64,000 bases of DNA from Cryobacterium tepidiphilum. Lineage in GTDB: Bacteria; Actinomycetota; Actinomycetes; Actinomycetales; Microbacteriaceae. The notes beneath the pieces are model-generated. The model ran no database searches and was not told the DNA's origin. It saw only the letters and a program-made list of their open reading frames with translations. This document shows, one piece after another, positions 8,495 to 19,134 of the stretch. The position numbers and the translations under genes were made by a program. Each line of letters starts with the position of its first letter. Positions within the stretch are counted from its first letter, which is position 1. Where the stretch lies: NCBI RefSeq assembly GCF_003716325.1, contig NZ_RDSR01000005.1, forward strand, positions 1-64,000, written 5' to 3'.

Positions 8495-9243
8495 GCACCG
8501 CCGGCCTCACCCTGCTGCACGCCAAGTACAACCTGCTCGAGACCTCCCGCGTGCCGGTTGCACTGATCGGTTCGCTCGTGTTCCCGTCGCTCGCGCTGCT
8601 GTTCTTCGTGGTGCCGCAGCGCACGGTCGCCGACAACGCGCTGTTCGCGACCCAGGCGGTGATCTCGCTCAGCGTGTTCGCCGTGATGTCGAACTCCCTG
8701 TTCAGCTTTGGGCTGACCATCTCCGAGAACCGGGAGAAGCCGTGGGACCCGTACCTCCGCACCCTGCCCGCTCCCGGAACGGCCCGCGTGCTGGCGCAGG
8801 TGCTCTCCACCGGCACCATGGGGGTCGCCGCGATCATTCCTGTGGCCGTGATCGGCGGCCTGTTCACCGCGGCGGAGGCGTCGCCGTTCCGCATTGTGGC
8901 CGGGTTCGTCGCGCTCGCCGTCTCGTCGCTGCCGTTCATGTTCATCGGCATCGGCATCGGATACGCGCTGTCATCGAAGGCGGCGATCGCGGTCGTGCAG
9001 ATCGTCATGTTCGCCCTCGCCTTCACCGGCGGCCTGTTCCTGCCGCCGATGCTGTTCGCGGACTGGCTGGACACGCTGTCGAGATTCCTTCCGTCGCGTG
9101 AGGCGCGCGAACTGGTGATCTGGGCGGTGCAGGGCGGCACGCTGGAACCGTGGACCTGGATCGGCATCCTGGCCTGGATCGCGGCAACGTTCGCCCTGGC
9201 GCTCGTGCTGTTCCGTCGCGATGAGGGCCGCCGGTATCGATGA
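8491..9243 (+). CDS. ABC-2 type transporter permease
   Basis: A 250-aa integral membrane protein with about six transmembrane helices, including a VPVALIGSLVFPSLALLFF segment and a C-terminal WIGILAWIAATFALALVLF segment. Its size and hydrophobicity profile fit ABC-2 permeases that pair with the upstream ATPase. The ATGA overlap at 8491-8494 shows translational coupling. It is the last gene of the operon. Confidence 0.9.
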   Translation: MSTAGLTLLHAKYNLLETSRVPVALIGSLVFPSLALLFFVVPQRTVADNALFATQAVISLSVFAVMSNSLFSFGLTISENREKPWDPYLRTLPAPGTARVLAQVLSTGTMGVAAIIPVAVIGGLFTAAEASPFRIVAGFVALAVSSLPFMFIGIGIGYALSSKAAIAVVQIVMFALAFTGGLFLPPMLFADWLDTLSRFLPSREARELVIWAVQGGTLEPWTWIGILAWIAATFALALVLFRRDEGRRYR

Positions 9244-9307
9244 CAGCGGATGCCGCGCAGCGGCCGCACTCACACGCCACACCCTCGACCGCGGTCGAAC
9301 CCCTGAG

Positions 9308-10759
9308 CTACTTGCCGTGGGTCTGTTCGAGTTGGTCGGTGAGTCGGGTGGGTGATTTGGTGGCGGGTCGCCATCGTCCGGTTCTGTCGATCCAGGGTGG
9401 TGCTTTGATCTGTGGTGACCCGTCGATCATGCGGATTTCCCACCCGGATGTTTCGATGGTGCGGTGGTGGAACCAGCACAAACACACGCCTTTGCTCGTG
9501 TGGGTGGGTCCGCCGTCCCGGTCGGGCCAGACGTGGTGGATTTCGGTCCACGCGGCGGGGATGTCACAGCCGGGGATGATGCAGCCGCCGTCGCGGAGCA
9601 TGATCGCGCGGCGCTGGGCCCGGTTGAAGGTGCGTTCCTTGGTGCCGAGTTCGACGATCTTGCCGTTTTTCTTGAGGACGACTTTTTGGAGTCCGCCGGC
9701 GCAGATCATCTGCCGCACCGCGTCCATCGAGATGGGTGTCTCCACCCCGTCGATGTGCCCGACACCGGTGCCCTGTTCGAGGTCTTCCTGGCGGACGCTG
9801 ACCAACACGGTCGGGGCGTCTCCGGCGATGGTGGGGGTGTCGGCGGCTTTCGCGGCGGTGGCGACGATGACGGCGAAGATGTCGTGCCGCTTCTGGTCGG
9901 GCGTGCGCGTGTCGCTGGGGTCGTGGGTCTCACCGCGGGCGGCGAGTTCTTCGTCGATGAACGCGACCGGCGCAGTGCGCGGGCTCATATACGCGTCGAT
10001 GACGCGTTTGGCGGCAGCGGCGGTCTCAGGCATCAGCATCCCCGTCACCGGGATGAGCCCGCCTTGTTCGCGTCCGAAGCGCAGGCCCCGGTTCTGCATG
10101 GCCTGTACTTCGCGGGGCTCTGCGCCGTCGGGGTTGAGGTGCGCTAGCCAGAGGCCCGCCTGGACGCGGGAGAGGTCCGCGGACACCGGCACCCCGCTGT
10201 CTTCCCCGCTGGTGCCGGTCGCGGCGGCGACGAGGGCCGCCTCGGCCAGGCCGAGCTGGTCGGGGTGCACGCGCGGCAGTGCCGGGGTCAGCACGGTGAT
10301 GATCGCATCCGCCCCATCCAACCCCAGCGCCCCCGCCGCGACCGCCGCGGCGATGACGGGGAACGCGGCCGGGATCGGTTCCCCGGTCAGCGTCATCCCG
10401 CGCCGGAAGTTCTTGCCGAGCCGGAGCCTTCGCCGCACCGTCGCCCCGGAGACCAGCGTCACCCGCTCGAGGAGTTCGACCTCGTTGCGGCAGCCCTTCC
10501 TCGTGGAGAGCTTCTTCTCCAGAAGCTCCGGACGGGACCGGTGGCTGATATCCGACGCGGCCGCGACCCGCAACGCGTCGGCGTAACGGCCGAGCGTCTC
10601 CGCCGCTGCCGCCCACCGCAACGCCCGCTCGTCATCCAACTTGCCGGGTGTCCCCACCGGAACCGTCTCCAGCAGCGTCGCGGTCGTGGCCTCCAACACC
10701 CGGATCGGATCAACCTCATCGGGCTGATCGACGTCGGGATTCGAGGCCAGGAGCGTCAT
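9308..10759 (-). CDS. DUF222/HNH endonuclease (13E12 repeat family)
   Basis: A 483-aa protein. The N-terminal and central DUF222 region is followed by a C-terminal HNH nuclease motif: CIIPGC, then WTEIHHVWPDRDGGPT and CLCWFHHRTI. These proteins occur in many copies in actinobacteria, and their biological role (nuclease, possibly mobile or defence-related) is unsettled. The ATG at 10759 was chosen because it overlaps the stop of a 15-codon leader ORF (10756-10803), giving coupled translation. The frame is open further upstream to 10819, but no promoter or binding site supports that. Confidence 0.9.
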   Translation of the reverse strand: MTLLASNPDVDQPDEVDPIRVLEATTATLLETVPVGTPGKLDDERALRWAAAAETLGRYADALRVAAASDISHRSRPELLEKKLSTRKGCRNEVELLERVTLVSGATVRRRLRLGKNFRRGMTLTGEPIPAAFPVIAAAVAAGALGLDGADAIITVLTPALPRVHPDQLGLAEAALVAAATGTSGEDSGVPVSADLSRVQAGLWLAHLNPDGAEPREVQAMQNRGLRFGREQGGLIPVTGMLMPETAAAAKRVIDAYMSPRTAPVAFIDEELAARGETHDPSDTRTPDQKRHDIFAVIVATAAKAADTPTIAGDAPTVLVSVRQEDLEQGTGVGHIDGVETPISMDAVRQMICAGGLQKVVLKKNGKIVELGTKERTFNRAQRRAIMLRDGGCIIPGCDIPAAWTEIHHVWPDRDGGPTHTSKGVCLCWFHHRTIETSGWEIRMIDGSPQIKAPPWIDRTGRWRPATKSPTRLTDQLEQTHGK

Positions 10760-10803
10760 CGCACCCGGAACCTGTCCGAGAACAAACCTACGTTGGTGAA
10801 CAT
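10756..10803 (-). CDS. Leader peptide upstream of HNH endonuclease
   Basis: A 15-codon ORF (MFTNVGLFSDRFRVR) whose TGA overlaps the ATG of the HNH gene. An extended -10, TGC then TACACT at 10815-10810 on the minus strand, ends exactly 6 nt before its ATG, predicting a leaderless mRNA that begins with this peptide. The HNH gene itself has no good Shine-Dalgarno site, so it probably depends on termination-reinitiation. The peptide has no attenuation signature such as a run of identical codons. Confidence 0.6.
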   Translation of the reverse strand: MFTNVGLFSDRFRVR

Positions 10804-10934
10804 GCCTCAAGTGTAGCAAGGATAGGAGAAGAATGCGAGAGAATCTCGAGGAATTCTGAGCTTATTTTCTGCACGCGCCAGTATTCGACGCACCTCAGAC
10901 AACGAGGCGACCGTCGGCATCCGCTGCGGAATAG

Positions 10935-11777
<843 letters not shown>

Positions 11778-11783
11778 CCGCGG

Positions 11784-12464
11784 ATGAACCCCATCCAGTG
11801 GCTCTTCGACGCCCAGCTGCACATCGGCGACCAGGTGATCCTGTGGCGTGAGGTGATCGGCAACCTGTTCGGGCTGGCGAGCGCCCTGGGCGGTATGCGC
11901 CGCAAGGTATGGGCGTGGCCGGTCGGCATCCTCGGCAACGCCCTACTGTTCACGGTATTCCTCGGGGCGGTGTTCCACACGCCGAACCCGATCAACCTCT
12001 ACGGCCAGGCCGGCCGGCAGCTGATGTTCATCGCGGTCTCCGTGTATGGCTGGTACCAGTGGCGTGCGGCCCGCAACTCGCAGGCGCACGTCGCCGTCGC
12101 CCCGCACTGGGCGACGAACCGGGTGCGGGTGTTCCTCGGGCTCGGTATGGTCGCCGGCACCTTGATCCTCACGCCCATATTCCGCGCGCTGGGCTCGTTC
12201 GAGCCGGTGTGGGCGGATGCGTGGATCTTCATGGGCTCCCTGCTCGCCACCTACGGCATGGCGAAGGGCTGGACGGAGTTCTGGCTCATCTGGGTCGCCG
12301 TCGACGTCGTCGGCGTGCCGCTGCTCGTGAGTGCCGGGTACTACGCATCCGCTGTGCTGTACCTCTTCTATGGCGTGTTCACGCTGACCGGCTTCGTCGT
12401 GTGGATGCGCGTGCAACGCCGGCGGCGCGGGCTCGTCGAGGCGGAGTTGAGGGGCACCGCCTGA
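11784..12464 (+). CDS. pnuC: Nicotinamide mononucleotide/riboside transporter PnuC
   Basis: A 226-aa membrane protein with about seven helices. The PnuC signature region is present: REVIGNLFGLASALGGMRRKVWAWPVGILGN, then NLYGQAGRQLMFIAVSVYGWYQW. PnuC proteins facilitate uptake of NAD precursors that are trapped by cytoplasmic phosphorylation. No NadR gene is adjacent. It probably shares the aldo-keto reductase mRNA (6-nt gap). Confidence 0.9.
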   Translation: MNPIQWLFDAQLHIGDQVILWREVIGNLFGLASALGGMRRKVWAWPVGILGNALLFTVFLGAVFHTPNPINLYGQAGRQLMFIAVSVYGWYQWRAARNSQAHVAVAPHWATNRVRVFLGLGMVAGTLILTPIFRALGSFEPVWADAWIFMGSLLATYGMAKGWTEFWLIWVAVDVVGVPLLVSAGYYASAVLYLFYGVFTLTGFVVWMRVQRRRRGLVEAELRGTA

Positions 12465-12475
12465 GCCGCCGGTGA

Positions 12476-13537
12476 CTACCGGACGGTCGTCGACGGCTCG
12501 AATCTGAATGAGCCGTCAGGGCCCCACGTCGCGTCGAAGTCGGTGGTTCCGCTCGAGGCGCCCGCGTTCGCGACCGGCACGCTGATCCACAGGCCGGACG
12601 AACGGATGTGGTCGTCGTCACTGCACCCGCTCACCCAGCCGGTCTGCCCGGCGTCTCGCACGATGAGGCAGTACTCGTCGGAGCGGTTCTGGGCGACATA
12701 GACCGCGTACTGCCCGGTCGATGCGAGGGTCCGGATCGACGACGGCACGATGTCCGGCCCGAGGTCCTGCGCTTCTGAAGCAGAACGCAGTGTGGCGGGT
12801 TCATCGAAAATCCAGAACGGGTCGGGTTCTGCCGCGTCGGGTGGCACCATGACCCAGCCGGATGCTGCGTCGAATCCCACGTCACGAGCGTCGCCAATCA
12901 GCGCGTCCACGGCCTCAGTGGTCGGGGTCGGGGACGGCGTCGACGAGGCAGACGCGATGAGTGCGGCATCCGGTGCCATGGGTCGTTGCCCCAGTGCCTG
13001 CACCGCCAGGATGCCGAGGACTCCGGCGGCAACGCCCGCTGTCAGCAGGAGGATGTCGCGTGCGCGTCGAGGTGGGAGGCCGCGGCCTTTGTAGCGGCCC
13101 GGGAGTTCCACCGTGCCCGCCGGCTCCGCTGCTTCGATGTCCGGTTCCGGAGGCGGTGCCGGCACGGGTGCATGGCCGGATCGGAAGTGCTCGAGGAGGT
13201 TCGCCATCGCATCCGCGTTCTGGGCCTGTCGGCGCAGGGCCGCCTGCAGCGCGCGCTCGGGGGCGGTGGAACGGACGGTCTCCCCGGTGGACGGGTCTGT
13301 CGTCTCAAGGACCGGCTCGGCTGCGGCAGCCCGGGAGTAGACGGCAGTCTTGAGGTGCCCGAGCTCACTCGCCGGATCGGGCTGGCCCTCGGGCGTAGGT
13401 GTCATCGGGTGCGCATGCCACCACAGCGCATCCCGCACGTCGAGCGTTCCCCGCCAGGCGCGACGCAACTCGGTGAGCAGGCCGGCATCCGTGCGGGACT
13501 TTGCGGCGAGACTCTCCGCGAGCTTCGAGGCGTCCAC
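12476..13537 (-). CDS. Hypothetical protein with single transmembrane segment
   Basis: A 353-aa protein of unknown function. The GTG at 13537 was chosen because GGAAGG lies about 6-8 nt upstream; the frame stays open to 13633. The N-terminal 150 residues look cytoplasmic ([25 protein letters not shown]). A basic stretch is followed by one membrane helix ([23 protein letters not shown]). A Ser/Thr/Pro-rich linker leads to an exported C-terminal domain with C-x-n-C ([21 protein letters not shown]). The topology suggests a membrane-anchored extracytoplasmic sensor or anti-sigma-like protein, but no known domain is recognised. It converges with pnuC. Confidence 0.8.
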   Translation of the reverse strand: MDASKLAESLAAKSRTDAGLLTELRRAWRGTLDVRDALWWHAHPMTPTPEGQPDPASELGHLKTAVYSRAAAAEPVLETTDPSTGETVRSTAPERALQAALRRQAQNADAMANLLEHFRSGHAPVPAPPPEPDIEAAEPAGTVELPGRYKGRGLPPRRARDILLLTAGVAAGVLGILAVQALGQRPMAPDAALIASASSTPSPTPTTEAVDALIGDARDVGFDAASGWVMVPPDAAEPDPFWIFDEPATLRSASEAQDLGPDIVPSSIRTLASTGQYAVYVAQNRSDEYCLIVRDAGQTGWVSGCSDDDHIRSSGLWISVPVANAGASSGTTDFDATWGPDGSFRFEPSTTVR

Positions 13538-13610
13538 CTGCACCCCTTCCGTCTGGGCTGGCTCAACTCTAGCGATCCCGGGGCATGGCGCACCGGGGCA
13601 CAATAGGGGC

Positions 13611-15491
13611 ATGAACCGCCTCTCGGACGCCATCAGTCCCTACCTGCGCTCCCACGCCGACAATCCCGTCGAATGGTACGCGTGGGGACCGGAGGCGTTC
13701 GCCGAGGCCAAGGCCCGCGACGTGCCGGTGCTCGTCTCGATCGGGTACGCCACCTGCCACTGGTGCCATGTGATGGCCAGGGAGAGCTTCAGCGACCCGG
13801 GGCTCGCGGCATCGCTCAACGAGCGGTTCGTGAGCATCAAGGTCGACCGGGAGGAGCATCCCGACGTCGACGCCAGCTACCTGGCCGCCGCCAGCGCCTT
13901 CACCCAGAATCTGGGTTGGCCGCTCAACGTGTTCGTGACGCCGGAGGGCAAGGCGTTCTTCGCGGGCACCTATTCGCCGCCGCAGCCGATCCCCGGGCAT
14001 CCGTCGTTCGGGCAGGTGCTCGACGCCGTCTCCGACGCGTGGGCCACCCGGCGGGACGCCGTGCTCGAGACCGCCGACCAGGTCGGGGCGGCTCTCGCCG
14101 CAGCGGTGTCGGCACGCGACGACGGGAACGGCCTGCCGGGCGAGGCAGCCTTCGCCGATGCCCGCGGCACTCTCGCCGGCTACGAGGACACAACCTACGG
14201 CGGCTTCGGCACCGCGCCGAAGTTCCCGGTTGCACCCGTGCTCGGCTTCCTGCTGGCCAGCGCCGACAGCCGTCCGCTCGCGCTGCGCACGCTCAAGCGC
14301 ATGGGCGCATCGCCGCTTCGCGACCCGGTCGAGGGCGGCTTCTTCCGCTACGCCGTGCACCGCGACTGGAGCGAACCGCATTACGAGCGGATGCTCTACG
14401 ACAACGCGCAACTGCTCGACCTGTACACGACAGCGTGGCAACTCACCGGTGACGGCTGGGCGCGCACGGTCGCCGAGGGCGTCGCCCGGTTCCTGGTCGA
14501 ACGGATGCAGCTGGTCGGCGGCGGGTTCGCCAGCGCCCAGGACTCGGAGAGCACCGTGGACGGGCAGCGCACCGAAGGCGGCTACTACGCGCTCTCGGAG
14601 GAGGACCGGGCACTCGAGACGCCCCCCGCGCGGGACGAGAAGGTGCTGACCGGCTGGAACGGCCTGGCCATCGGCGCCCTCGCCCGGGCGGGCTTCGCCC
14701 TCGGCACTCCCGCGTTCATTGCGGCCGCCGGCACCGCCGCCGACGTCCTCCTCGAGCGCCACCGCCGCCCCGACGGCACCCTGCTGCGGGCCTCGGTCGG
14801 CGGGCGCACCTCAAGCGCCCCGGCGACTCTCGAGGATTACGGGATGTTCGCCGCCGGCCTCCTCGAGCTCTCGCTTTCCGCCGGGGAGCCCCGTTACGCG
14901 TCTGCCGCGCGCGAGCTGGTCGACAGCACGATGACACCCGGGCAGGACGCCGCGTTCACGGTTCCCGGCGGCGCCGACCCGGTACTCGCGGCGCAGGGCA
15001 TCGCCCTCGGCGCCGACCCGTCCGAGGGTGCGTATCCGTCGGGCGTGACGGCCACAGCGGATGCCGCCCACCTGCTCTATCTCCTCACCGGCGACCGGCG
15101 CTACGTGGATGCGGCGTCCCGGGCGCTCGGACCCGTGGCGTCGCTCGCGCCCGAGCGGCCCATCGCGTTCGGCGGCGCCCTGCGGCTGATGGCGGCGCTC
15201 GCCTCACCGGTGCAGCAGCTCGTGGTGGTGTCGACCGCCATGCCCGCGGGTGATGCCGGCGCCTCCGCGACGGGGGCATCCGTTCTCGACCAGGCGCGCC
15301 GCGCTCAGGCCGGCATCGTCGCATCCGTCACCGACGAGCAGGCGGATGCGTTCGCCGCGGCCGGGTTCGGCCTGTTCGCCGAGCGACGCTCCCGCGAGGG
15401 CCGGCCCACCGCCTACCTCTGCCACGATTTCGTGTGCCGGCTTCCGCTCACCGACGCGGAGGAACTGGTCCGGGCGCTTCGCGAGTCGTGA
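13611..15491 (+). CDS. Thioredoxin-fold DUF255 protein (YyaL/SSP411 family)
   Basis: A 626-aa protein. The N-terminal thioredoxin-like DUF255 domain carries [11 protein letters not shown] (C-x-x-C), and a long alpha/alpha-barrel region resembling N-acylglucosamine epimerase-type folds follows. ATG 13611 gives the family's canonical start ([19 protein letters not shown]) and was preferred over the much longer open frame beginning at 13350. The molecular role of the family is undefined. A hairpin follows the stop. Confidence 0.92.
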   Translation: MNRLSDAISPYLRSHADNPVEWYAWGPEAFAEAKARDVPVLVSIGYATCHWCHVMARESFSDPGLAASLNERFVSIKVDREEHPDVDASYLAAASAFTQNLGWPLNVFVTPEGKAFFAGTYSPPQPIPGHPSFGQVLDAVSDAWATRRDAVLETADQVGAALAAAVSARDDGNGLPGEAAFADARGTLAGYEDTTYGGFGTAPKFPVAPVLGFLLASADSRPLALRTLKRMGASPLRDPVEGGFFRYAVHRDWSEPHYERMLYDNAQLLDLYTTAWQLTGDGWARTVAEGVARFLVERMQLVGGGFASAQDSESTVDGQRTEGGYYALSEEDRALETPPARDEKVLTGWNGLAIGALARAGFALGTPAFIAAAGTAADVLLERHRRPDGTLLRASVGGRTSSAPATLEDYGMFAAGLLELSLSAGEPRYASAARELVDSTMTPGQDAAFTVPGGADPVLAAQGIALGADPSEGAYPSGVTATADAAHLLYLLTGDRRYVDAASRALGPVASLAPERPIAFGGALRLMAALASPVQQLVVVSTAMPAGDAGASATGASVLDQARRAQAGIVASVTDEQADAFAAAGFGLFAERRSREGRPTAYLCHDFVCRLPLTDAEELVRALRES

Positions 15492-15523
15492 GTCGTTGTC
15501 GCTCCGAAAGCGCGCACAACGAC
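15492..15523 (+). terminator. Hairpin after DUF255 gene
   Basis: GTCGTTGT at 15492-15499 pairs perfectly with ACAACGAC at 15516-15523, with a further partial CGC/GCG stem inside. There is no T-tract, which is common for GC-rich actinobacterial terminators. It sits directly after the stop codon. Confidence 0.55.
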
Positions 15524-15599
15524 CACGAGTACGGTTTCGCCTGCTGAGTGCCCACGCCACGCGCGCCCGTAGACTACGGAATGAGCAGACAGGAGGACC

Positions 15600-17408
15600 A
15601 TGGGCGGCAACGATCGAATCGATGCGCCGGAAGGCGTCCTCCGAACCCCGGAGGTCGCTGCCGGCGCTGAGCTGGATGCTCGCGCGCTCAGCCGTGAGCT
15701 GCACGGACCGGTGGTGGACGCGGCATCCGCTGTCAGTGCGGCGAGCAGCCTGACGACGAACACCGCGGCCATGCCGATCATCTCGCTCAGCCGCGAGCCC
15801 GAACCGGTGCTGGTGACCCCGGCGCGGACACGGCGGTTCGACCGCGACGACGTCGTCGTGCGCAAGGGCGAGATCTCGCTCATCAACGGCCATTTCACCC
15901 CCGCTGAGTCGATGGTCAAGGACCTCCTCGCCGTGCGCGACGCGTTGGAGCGCGCCGGCGTCGACTTCCTGCTCGTGCGCGGCGACGCCGGGCGCCCGGT
16001 GATCGCCGTGGAGGACACGAGGCGCGAGCAGCTCAGCCAGGTGCTCGCCGAATCGTTCGGGAACGAGCCGTTCTACCTGCGACCGGTGCGCATCAAGAAG
16101 TCCGGCGCGATCGGCAAGCCGGGTCTGCCCGCCCTGCTGGCCGACGGGGCACTTGCCGCGCACGACGACACGGTCTTCCGCATCTATCGCCCGCGCATCG
16201 AGCCGATCGGCCGGCTCCGCTACGGCGCCGACACGGCGTTCCAGCTCGAACTGTGGCGATTCGGCGACGACGAGATTGTCGCCCCGGTGCCGAACGCGCT
16301 CATGCGCCGGCGCCTGCCGCGCTCGGAGGCCCGCGAGACGACGGTCGAGCTGTACAACCGCAGCTGGCGCACCCTGCAGAACATGTTCGACGACCTCGCG
16401 AGCGACATCAGCTTCGACATCGACATGGTCTTCTCCTGGGTCGACGGCTCGTCGAAGGAGTACCAGGCCGAGCGCGCCGCGCGCATGGCCGGCTATGTGG
16501 TGGGGGAGGGCGACGACTCCGAGGCCCGCTACCGCCAGATCGATGAGCTCAAGTACGCGCTCCGCAGCGTCTACCTGTTCGCGCCCTGGGTGCGCCGCAT
16601 CTTCATCGCAACGGATTCGCCGGCACCGTCGTGGCTCGTCGACCACCCGCGCGTCACCATCATGCGCAGCGAAGACTTCTTCGCCGACACCAGCACGCTG
16701 CCCACCCACAACTCACACGCGGTGGAGAGCCAGCTGCACCACATTCCGGGCCTGGCCGAGCACTTCCTCTACTCCAACGACGACATGTTCTTCGGTCGCC
16801 CGCTCGGACCGGAGCTGTTCTTCTCGCCCGGCGGCGTCACCAAGTTCATCGAGGCGTCCACCCGCATCGGTCTGGGCGAGAACGACCCGGCCCGCAGCGG
16901 ATTCGAGAACGCGGCGCGGGTGAACCGGGCGCTGCTCCGGGAGCGGTTCGGCAAGGTGACCACGCGGCACCTGGAGCACACGGCTGCGCCCATGCGCAAG
17001 AGCATCCTGTTCGACATGGAGCGGGAGTTCCCCGAGGACTTCGCGCGGACCGCAGGCAGCCGCTTCCGGTCGTCGACCGACATCTCGGTGACGAACTCGT
17101 TGTACCACTACTACGCGCTCATGACCGGCCACGCGGTGGCGCAGACTCAGGCCCGGGTGCGCTACATCGAGACCACGCTGCGTGCGGCGCTGCGGCAGAT
17201 GAAGCGGCTCGGCAAGCGCCGCGACCAGGACATGTTCTGCCTGAACGACGGCAGTTTTCCCGAGATCTCCGACGACGCGCGCACCGAAGCGGTGACGACG
17301 TTCCTGCAGCGGTACTTCCCGTTCCCCGCGCCGTGGGAGCGGGAGTACCAGGAGCAGAGGGCGGGGCGGGCCGAGGCATCCGTTTCGCCGGGTTCCAGCG
17401 CTCCCTGA
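15600..17408 (+). CDS. Stealth-family sugar-phosphate transferase
   Basis: A 602-aa protein with the Stealth conserved regions: CR1 DIDMVFSWVDGS at about residue 275, CR2 DELKYALRSVYLFAPWVRRI, CR3 SNDDMFFGRPL, and a CR4-like C-terminal QDMFCLNDG segment. Stealth proteins are hexose-1-phosphate transferases that build phosphodiester-linked cell-surface polysaccharides. About 270 N-terminal residues precede CR1, longer than minimal family members. AGGAGG lies 5 nt before the ATG at 15600, and a TAGACT -10 lies about 25 nt upstream. No other capsule genes are adjacent, which is unusual. Confidence 0.88.
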   Translation: MGGNDRIDAPEGVLRTPEVAAGAELDARALSRELHGPVVDAASAVSAASSLTTNTAAMPIISLSREPEPVLVTPARTRRFDRDDVVVRKGEISLINGHFTPAESMVKDLLAVRDALERAGVDFLLVRGDAGRPVIAVEDTRREQLSQVLAESFGNEPFYLRPVRIKKSGAIGKPGLPALLADGALAAHDDTVFRIYRPRIEPIGRLRYGADTAFQLELWRFGDDEIVAPVPNALMRRRLPRSEARETTVELYNRSWRTLQNMFDDLASDISFDIDMVFSWVDGSSKEYQAERAARMAGYVVGEGDDSEARYRQIDELKYALRSVYLFAPWVRRIFIATDSPAPSWLVDHPRVTIMRSEDFFADTSTLPTHNSHAVESQLHHIPGLAEHFLYSNDDMFFGRPLGPELFFSPGGVTKFIEASTRIGLGENDPARSGFENAARVNRALLRERFGKVTTRHLEHTAAPMRKSILFDMEREFPEDFARTAGSRFRSSTDISVTNSLYHYYALMTGHAVAQTQARVRYIETTLRAALRQMKRLGKRRDQDMFCLNDGSFPEISDDARTEAVTTFLQRYFPFPAPWEREYQEQRAGRAEASVSPGSSAP

Positions 17409-17446
17409 TCGGCGGAGCGCGGCCTGATCGGCCGGGCGCGTGCGCT

Positions 17447-17480
17447 GGAGCGGTAGCGCCGCGCCGAAACGCGGTCGTGC
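17447..17480. repeat. Intergenic repeat, copy 1
   Basis: A 34-bp stretch starting GGAGCGGTAGCGC and ending GTCGTGC. It matches 26536-26569 at 28 of 34 positions. Both copies lie just downstream of plus-strand genes. In copy 2 the first half folds as GGAGCG-GTAG-CGCTCC; here the hairpin is less perfect. It may be a small dispersed repeat or a terminator-like element. Confidence 0.4.
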
Positions 17481-17520
17481 CGCCGGAATTCGCTCTGCGG
17501 CCGGCGCGCGGGGACCGCGA

Positions 17521-18453
17521 TCAGCGGTGGGCGGGCACGGGCCGTGGCGGCTGGCGGTAGGCCGGCAGTGAGCCCGCGGGCGCGATCTCGGTGCCCGACG
17601 CGGCCAGCAGCCGGCTGGACTCGGCGGCGTCGACGTAGTCAAGCACGGGAATGTCGCCGAACGGCACCACGGAGTGCAGCACCGTGTCGGGGTAGAGGTG
17701 CACGAGGTTGAACGACCGGGCGCCGTCCTGCCCGCGCGTGCCGCCCACGGGCACAGTGAGGTCTTGCGTGTAGCAGGTGGCCGAGGCGACGGATACCGGG
17801 ATGCCGGCGAACATGGCCGTCGATGAGTAGTGCAGGTGGCCGGCCAGCACGCTGCGCACATCCGTACCGCGGAGCACGGATGCGAGCGCGGCCTGGTCGC
17901 GCAGCTCCACGCTCGCGGCGAGGTCGAGCACGCTCGGCACCGGCGGGTGGTGCATGGCGAGGATCGTGCCGTCGGGTGCCGGCTGCGACAGCTCCGCGGC
18001 GAGCCACTCCAGCTGGGCCGGGGAGACCTCTCCGTGGTGGTGGCCCGGAACCGTGGTGTCCAGCGCGATCACGCGCAGCCCGTTGACGCTGACGACCCGG
18101 TCGATCGGGCCCGGCCGGGGCGTCTCGCCGAGGAGGCCCGCGCGGAACGCGCCGCGGTCGTCGTGGTTCCCCATCACCCACAGCACGCCCGCGCCCACCC
18201 GCTCGGCCGCCGGTTCGACGATTGTGCGCAGTCGCTCGTAGGCGCCCGGCTCGCCGCGGTCGGCGAGGTCGCCGGTGAAGACGATCAACTCGGGCCGCTG
18301 GCCCGAGGCCACGAGGTCGTCGAAGAGGCGCTCGAGGTGAGCCGCGCCGTCGACCGTTTCGTAGAGTCGTCCATTGCCCGCCCGAAGGTGGGTGTCGCTG
18401 ACGTGGAGGAGGAAATGATCCGGCCTCGGGTACTCTGCCGTTCGGTTGTCCAC
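17521..18453 (-). CDS. Metallophosphoesterase (CpdA/Icc-like)
   Basis: A 310-aa calcineurin-like phosphoesterase. All metal-site motifs are present: SDTH, FTGDLAD, GNHDDR, AMHHPP and LAGHLHYSS. The closest named relatives are CpdA-type 3',5'-cyclic AMP phosphodiesterases, but substrate range varies widely. The GTG at 18453 has GGGAG 5 nt upstream; the open frame continues to 18819 without support. Monocistronic. Confidence 0.9.
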   Translation of the reverse strand: MDNRTAEYPRPDHFLLHVSDTHLRAGNGRLYETVDGAAHLERLFDDLVASGQRPELIVFTGDLADRGEPGAYERLRTIVEPAAERVGAGVLWVMGNHDDRGAFRAGLLGETPRPGPIDRVVSVNGLRVIALDTTVPGHHHGEVSPAQLEWLAAELSQPAPDGTILAMHHPPVPSVLDLAASVELRDQAALASVLRGTDVRSVLAGHLHYSSTAMFAGIPVSVASATCYTQDLTVPVGGTRGQDGARSFNLVHLYPDTVLHSVVPFGDIPVLDYVDAAESSRLLAASGTEIAPAGSLPAYRQPPRPVPAHR

Positions 18454-18543
18454 GGAGCTCCCATCCTTGGCGTGCACAACGCGCCGGGCGACCGACGCAC
18501 TCCCGATGCTACGCGCAGAGGTGACGGCTGCAAGCAAGGAAAC

Positions 18544-18579
18544 GCCGGGCTCGCCGGGGTGGTTCCCGGCGGGCCCGGC
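18544..18579 (-). terminator. Hairpin after hsp20
   Basis: GCCGGGCTCGCCGGG at 18544-18558 pairs with CCCGGCGGGCCCGGC at 18565-18579 with one mismatch and a 6-nt loop. It lies 15 nt beyond the hsp20 stop on the minus strand. Confidence 0.65.
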
Positions 18580-18593
18580 CCGTTTCGGTTCTG

Positions 18594-19046
18594 CTACTTC
18601 GTGATCCGTTGTTCGTGCTCGTTGACTGTGATGGTGTCGTGCTGCTCCGTGCCGCCCGTGGTGACCTGCACCTTGCGCGGCTTGGCCTTCTCGCTCACCG
18701 GGATCGTGACACTCAGCACGCCGTTGTCGTAGCTGGCGCTGATCGCCTCGATGTCGATGCCCTGGCCCAGGTTCAGCTGGCGGAGGAAGGAACCCGACTG
18801 CCGCTCCCGGGTGAGCCACTTCACCCCGTCGTGGTTGGCGAGGGTGCGTTCGGCACGGATGGTGAGCAGCTGGCCGTCGACATCCACGTCAACCGAACCG
18901 GGGTCGATGCCCGGCATGTCGGCACTCAGGATGTAGACGTCGCCGTCACGGTAGAGGTCCATCGGCATGAGCCGCGGACCGCGGGTGTCGAGCAGCGCTC
19001 CGGCGACCCGGTCGAGGTCGCGGAATGGGTCGAAGTTCATGGCCAT
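18594..19046 (-). CDS. Hsp20/alpha-crystallin small heat-shock protein
   Basis: A 150-aa chaperone with an alpha-crystallin domain: [20 protein letters not shown] near the start, then the GVLSVTIPV strand, close to the conserved GVL motif, near the end. The N-terminal [14 protein letters not shown] is typical of actinobacterial Hsp18. It binds unfolding proteins in the cytoplasm without ATP. ATG 19046 has GGGAG 6 nt upstream and is preferred to the TTG two codons earlier. The promoter overlaps a CIRCE element with a HAIR-like repeat just downstream, so heat-shock repression is expected. Confidence 0.95.
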   Translation of the reverse strand: MAMNFDPFRDLDRVAGALLDTRGPRLMPMDLYRDGDVYILSADMPGIDPGSVDVDVDGQLLTIRAERTLANHDGVKWLTRERQSGSFLRQLNLGQGIDIEAISASYDNGVLSVTIPVSEKAKPRKVQVTTGGTEQHDTITVNEHEQRITK

Positions 19047-19102
19047 TGTCAACTCCCTTTCAGTGGGCCGGAAATCCGGCTTTCGTGGTTTTTGGTTTTG
19101 TA

Positions 19103-19125
19103 AGTTGAGTCGTCATCGCTCAACT
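19103..19125 (-). promoter_or_regulatory. HAIR-like inverted repeat (possible HspR site)
   Basis: AGTTGAG at 19103-19109 and CTCAACT at 19119-19125 are perfect 7-bp arms around 9 nt. The known HspR site HAIR reads CTTGAGT-N7-ACTCAAG; this repeat fits the same frame with a few substitutions (GTTGAGT-N7-GCTCAAC). It falls at about +1 to +23 of the predicted hsp20 transcript. Confidence 0.5.
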
Positions 19126-19134
19126 GCGATTAAT

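Noticed and set aside
13569-14762. A 397-codon minus-strand frame opposite the DUF255 gene
   Set aside because: Antisense shadow of a conserved protein; no ribosome binding site or recognisable domain.
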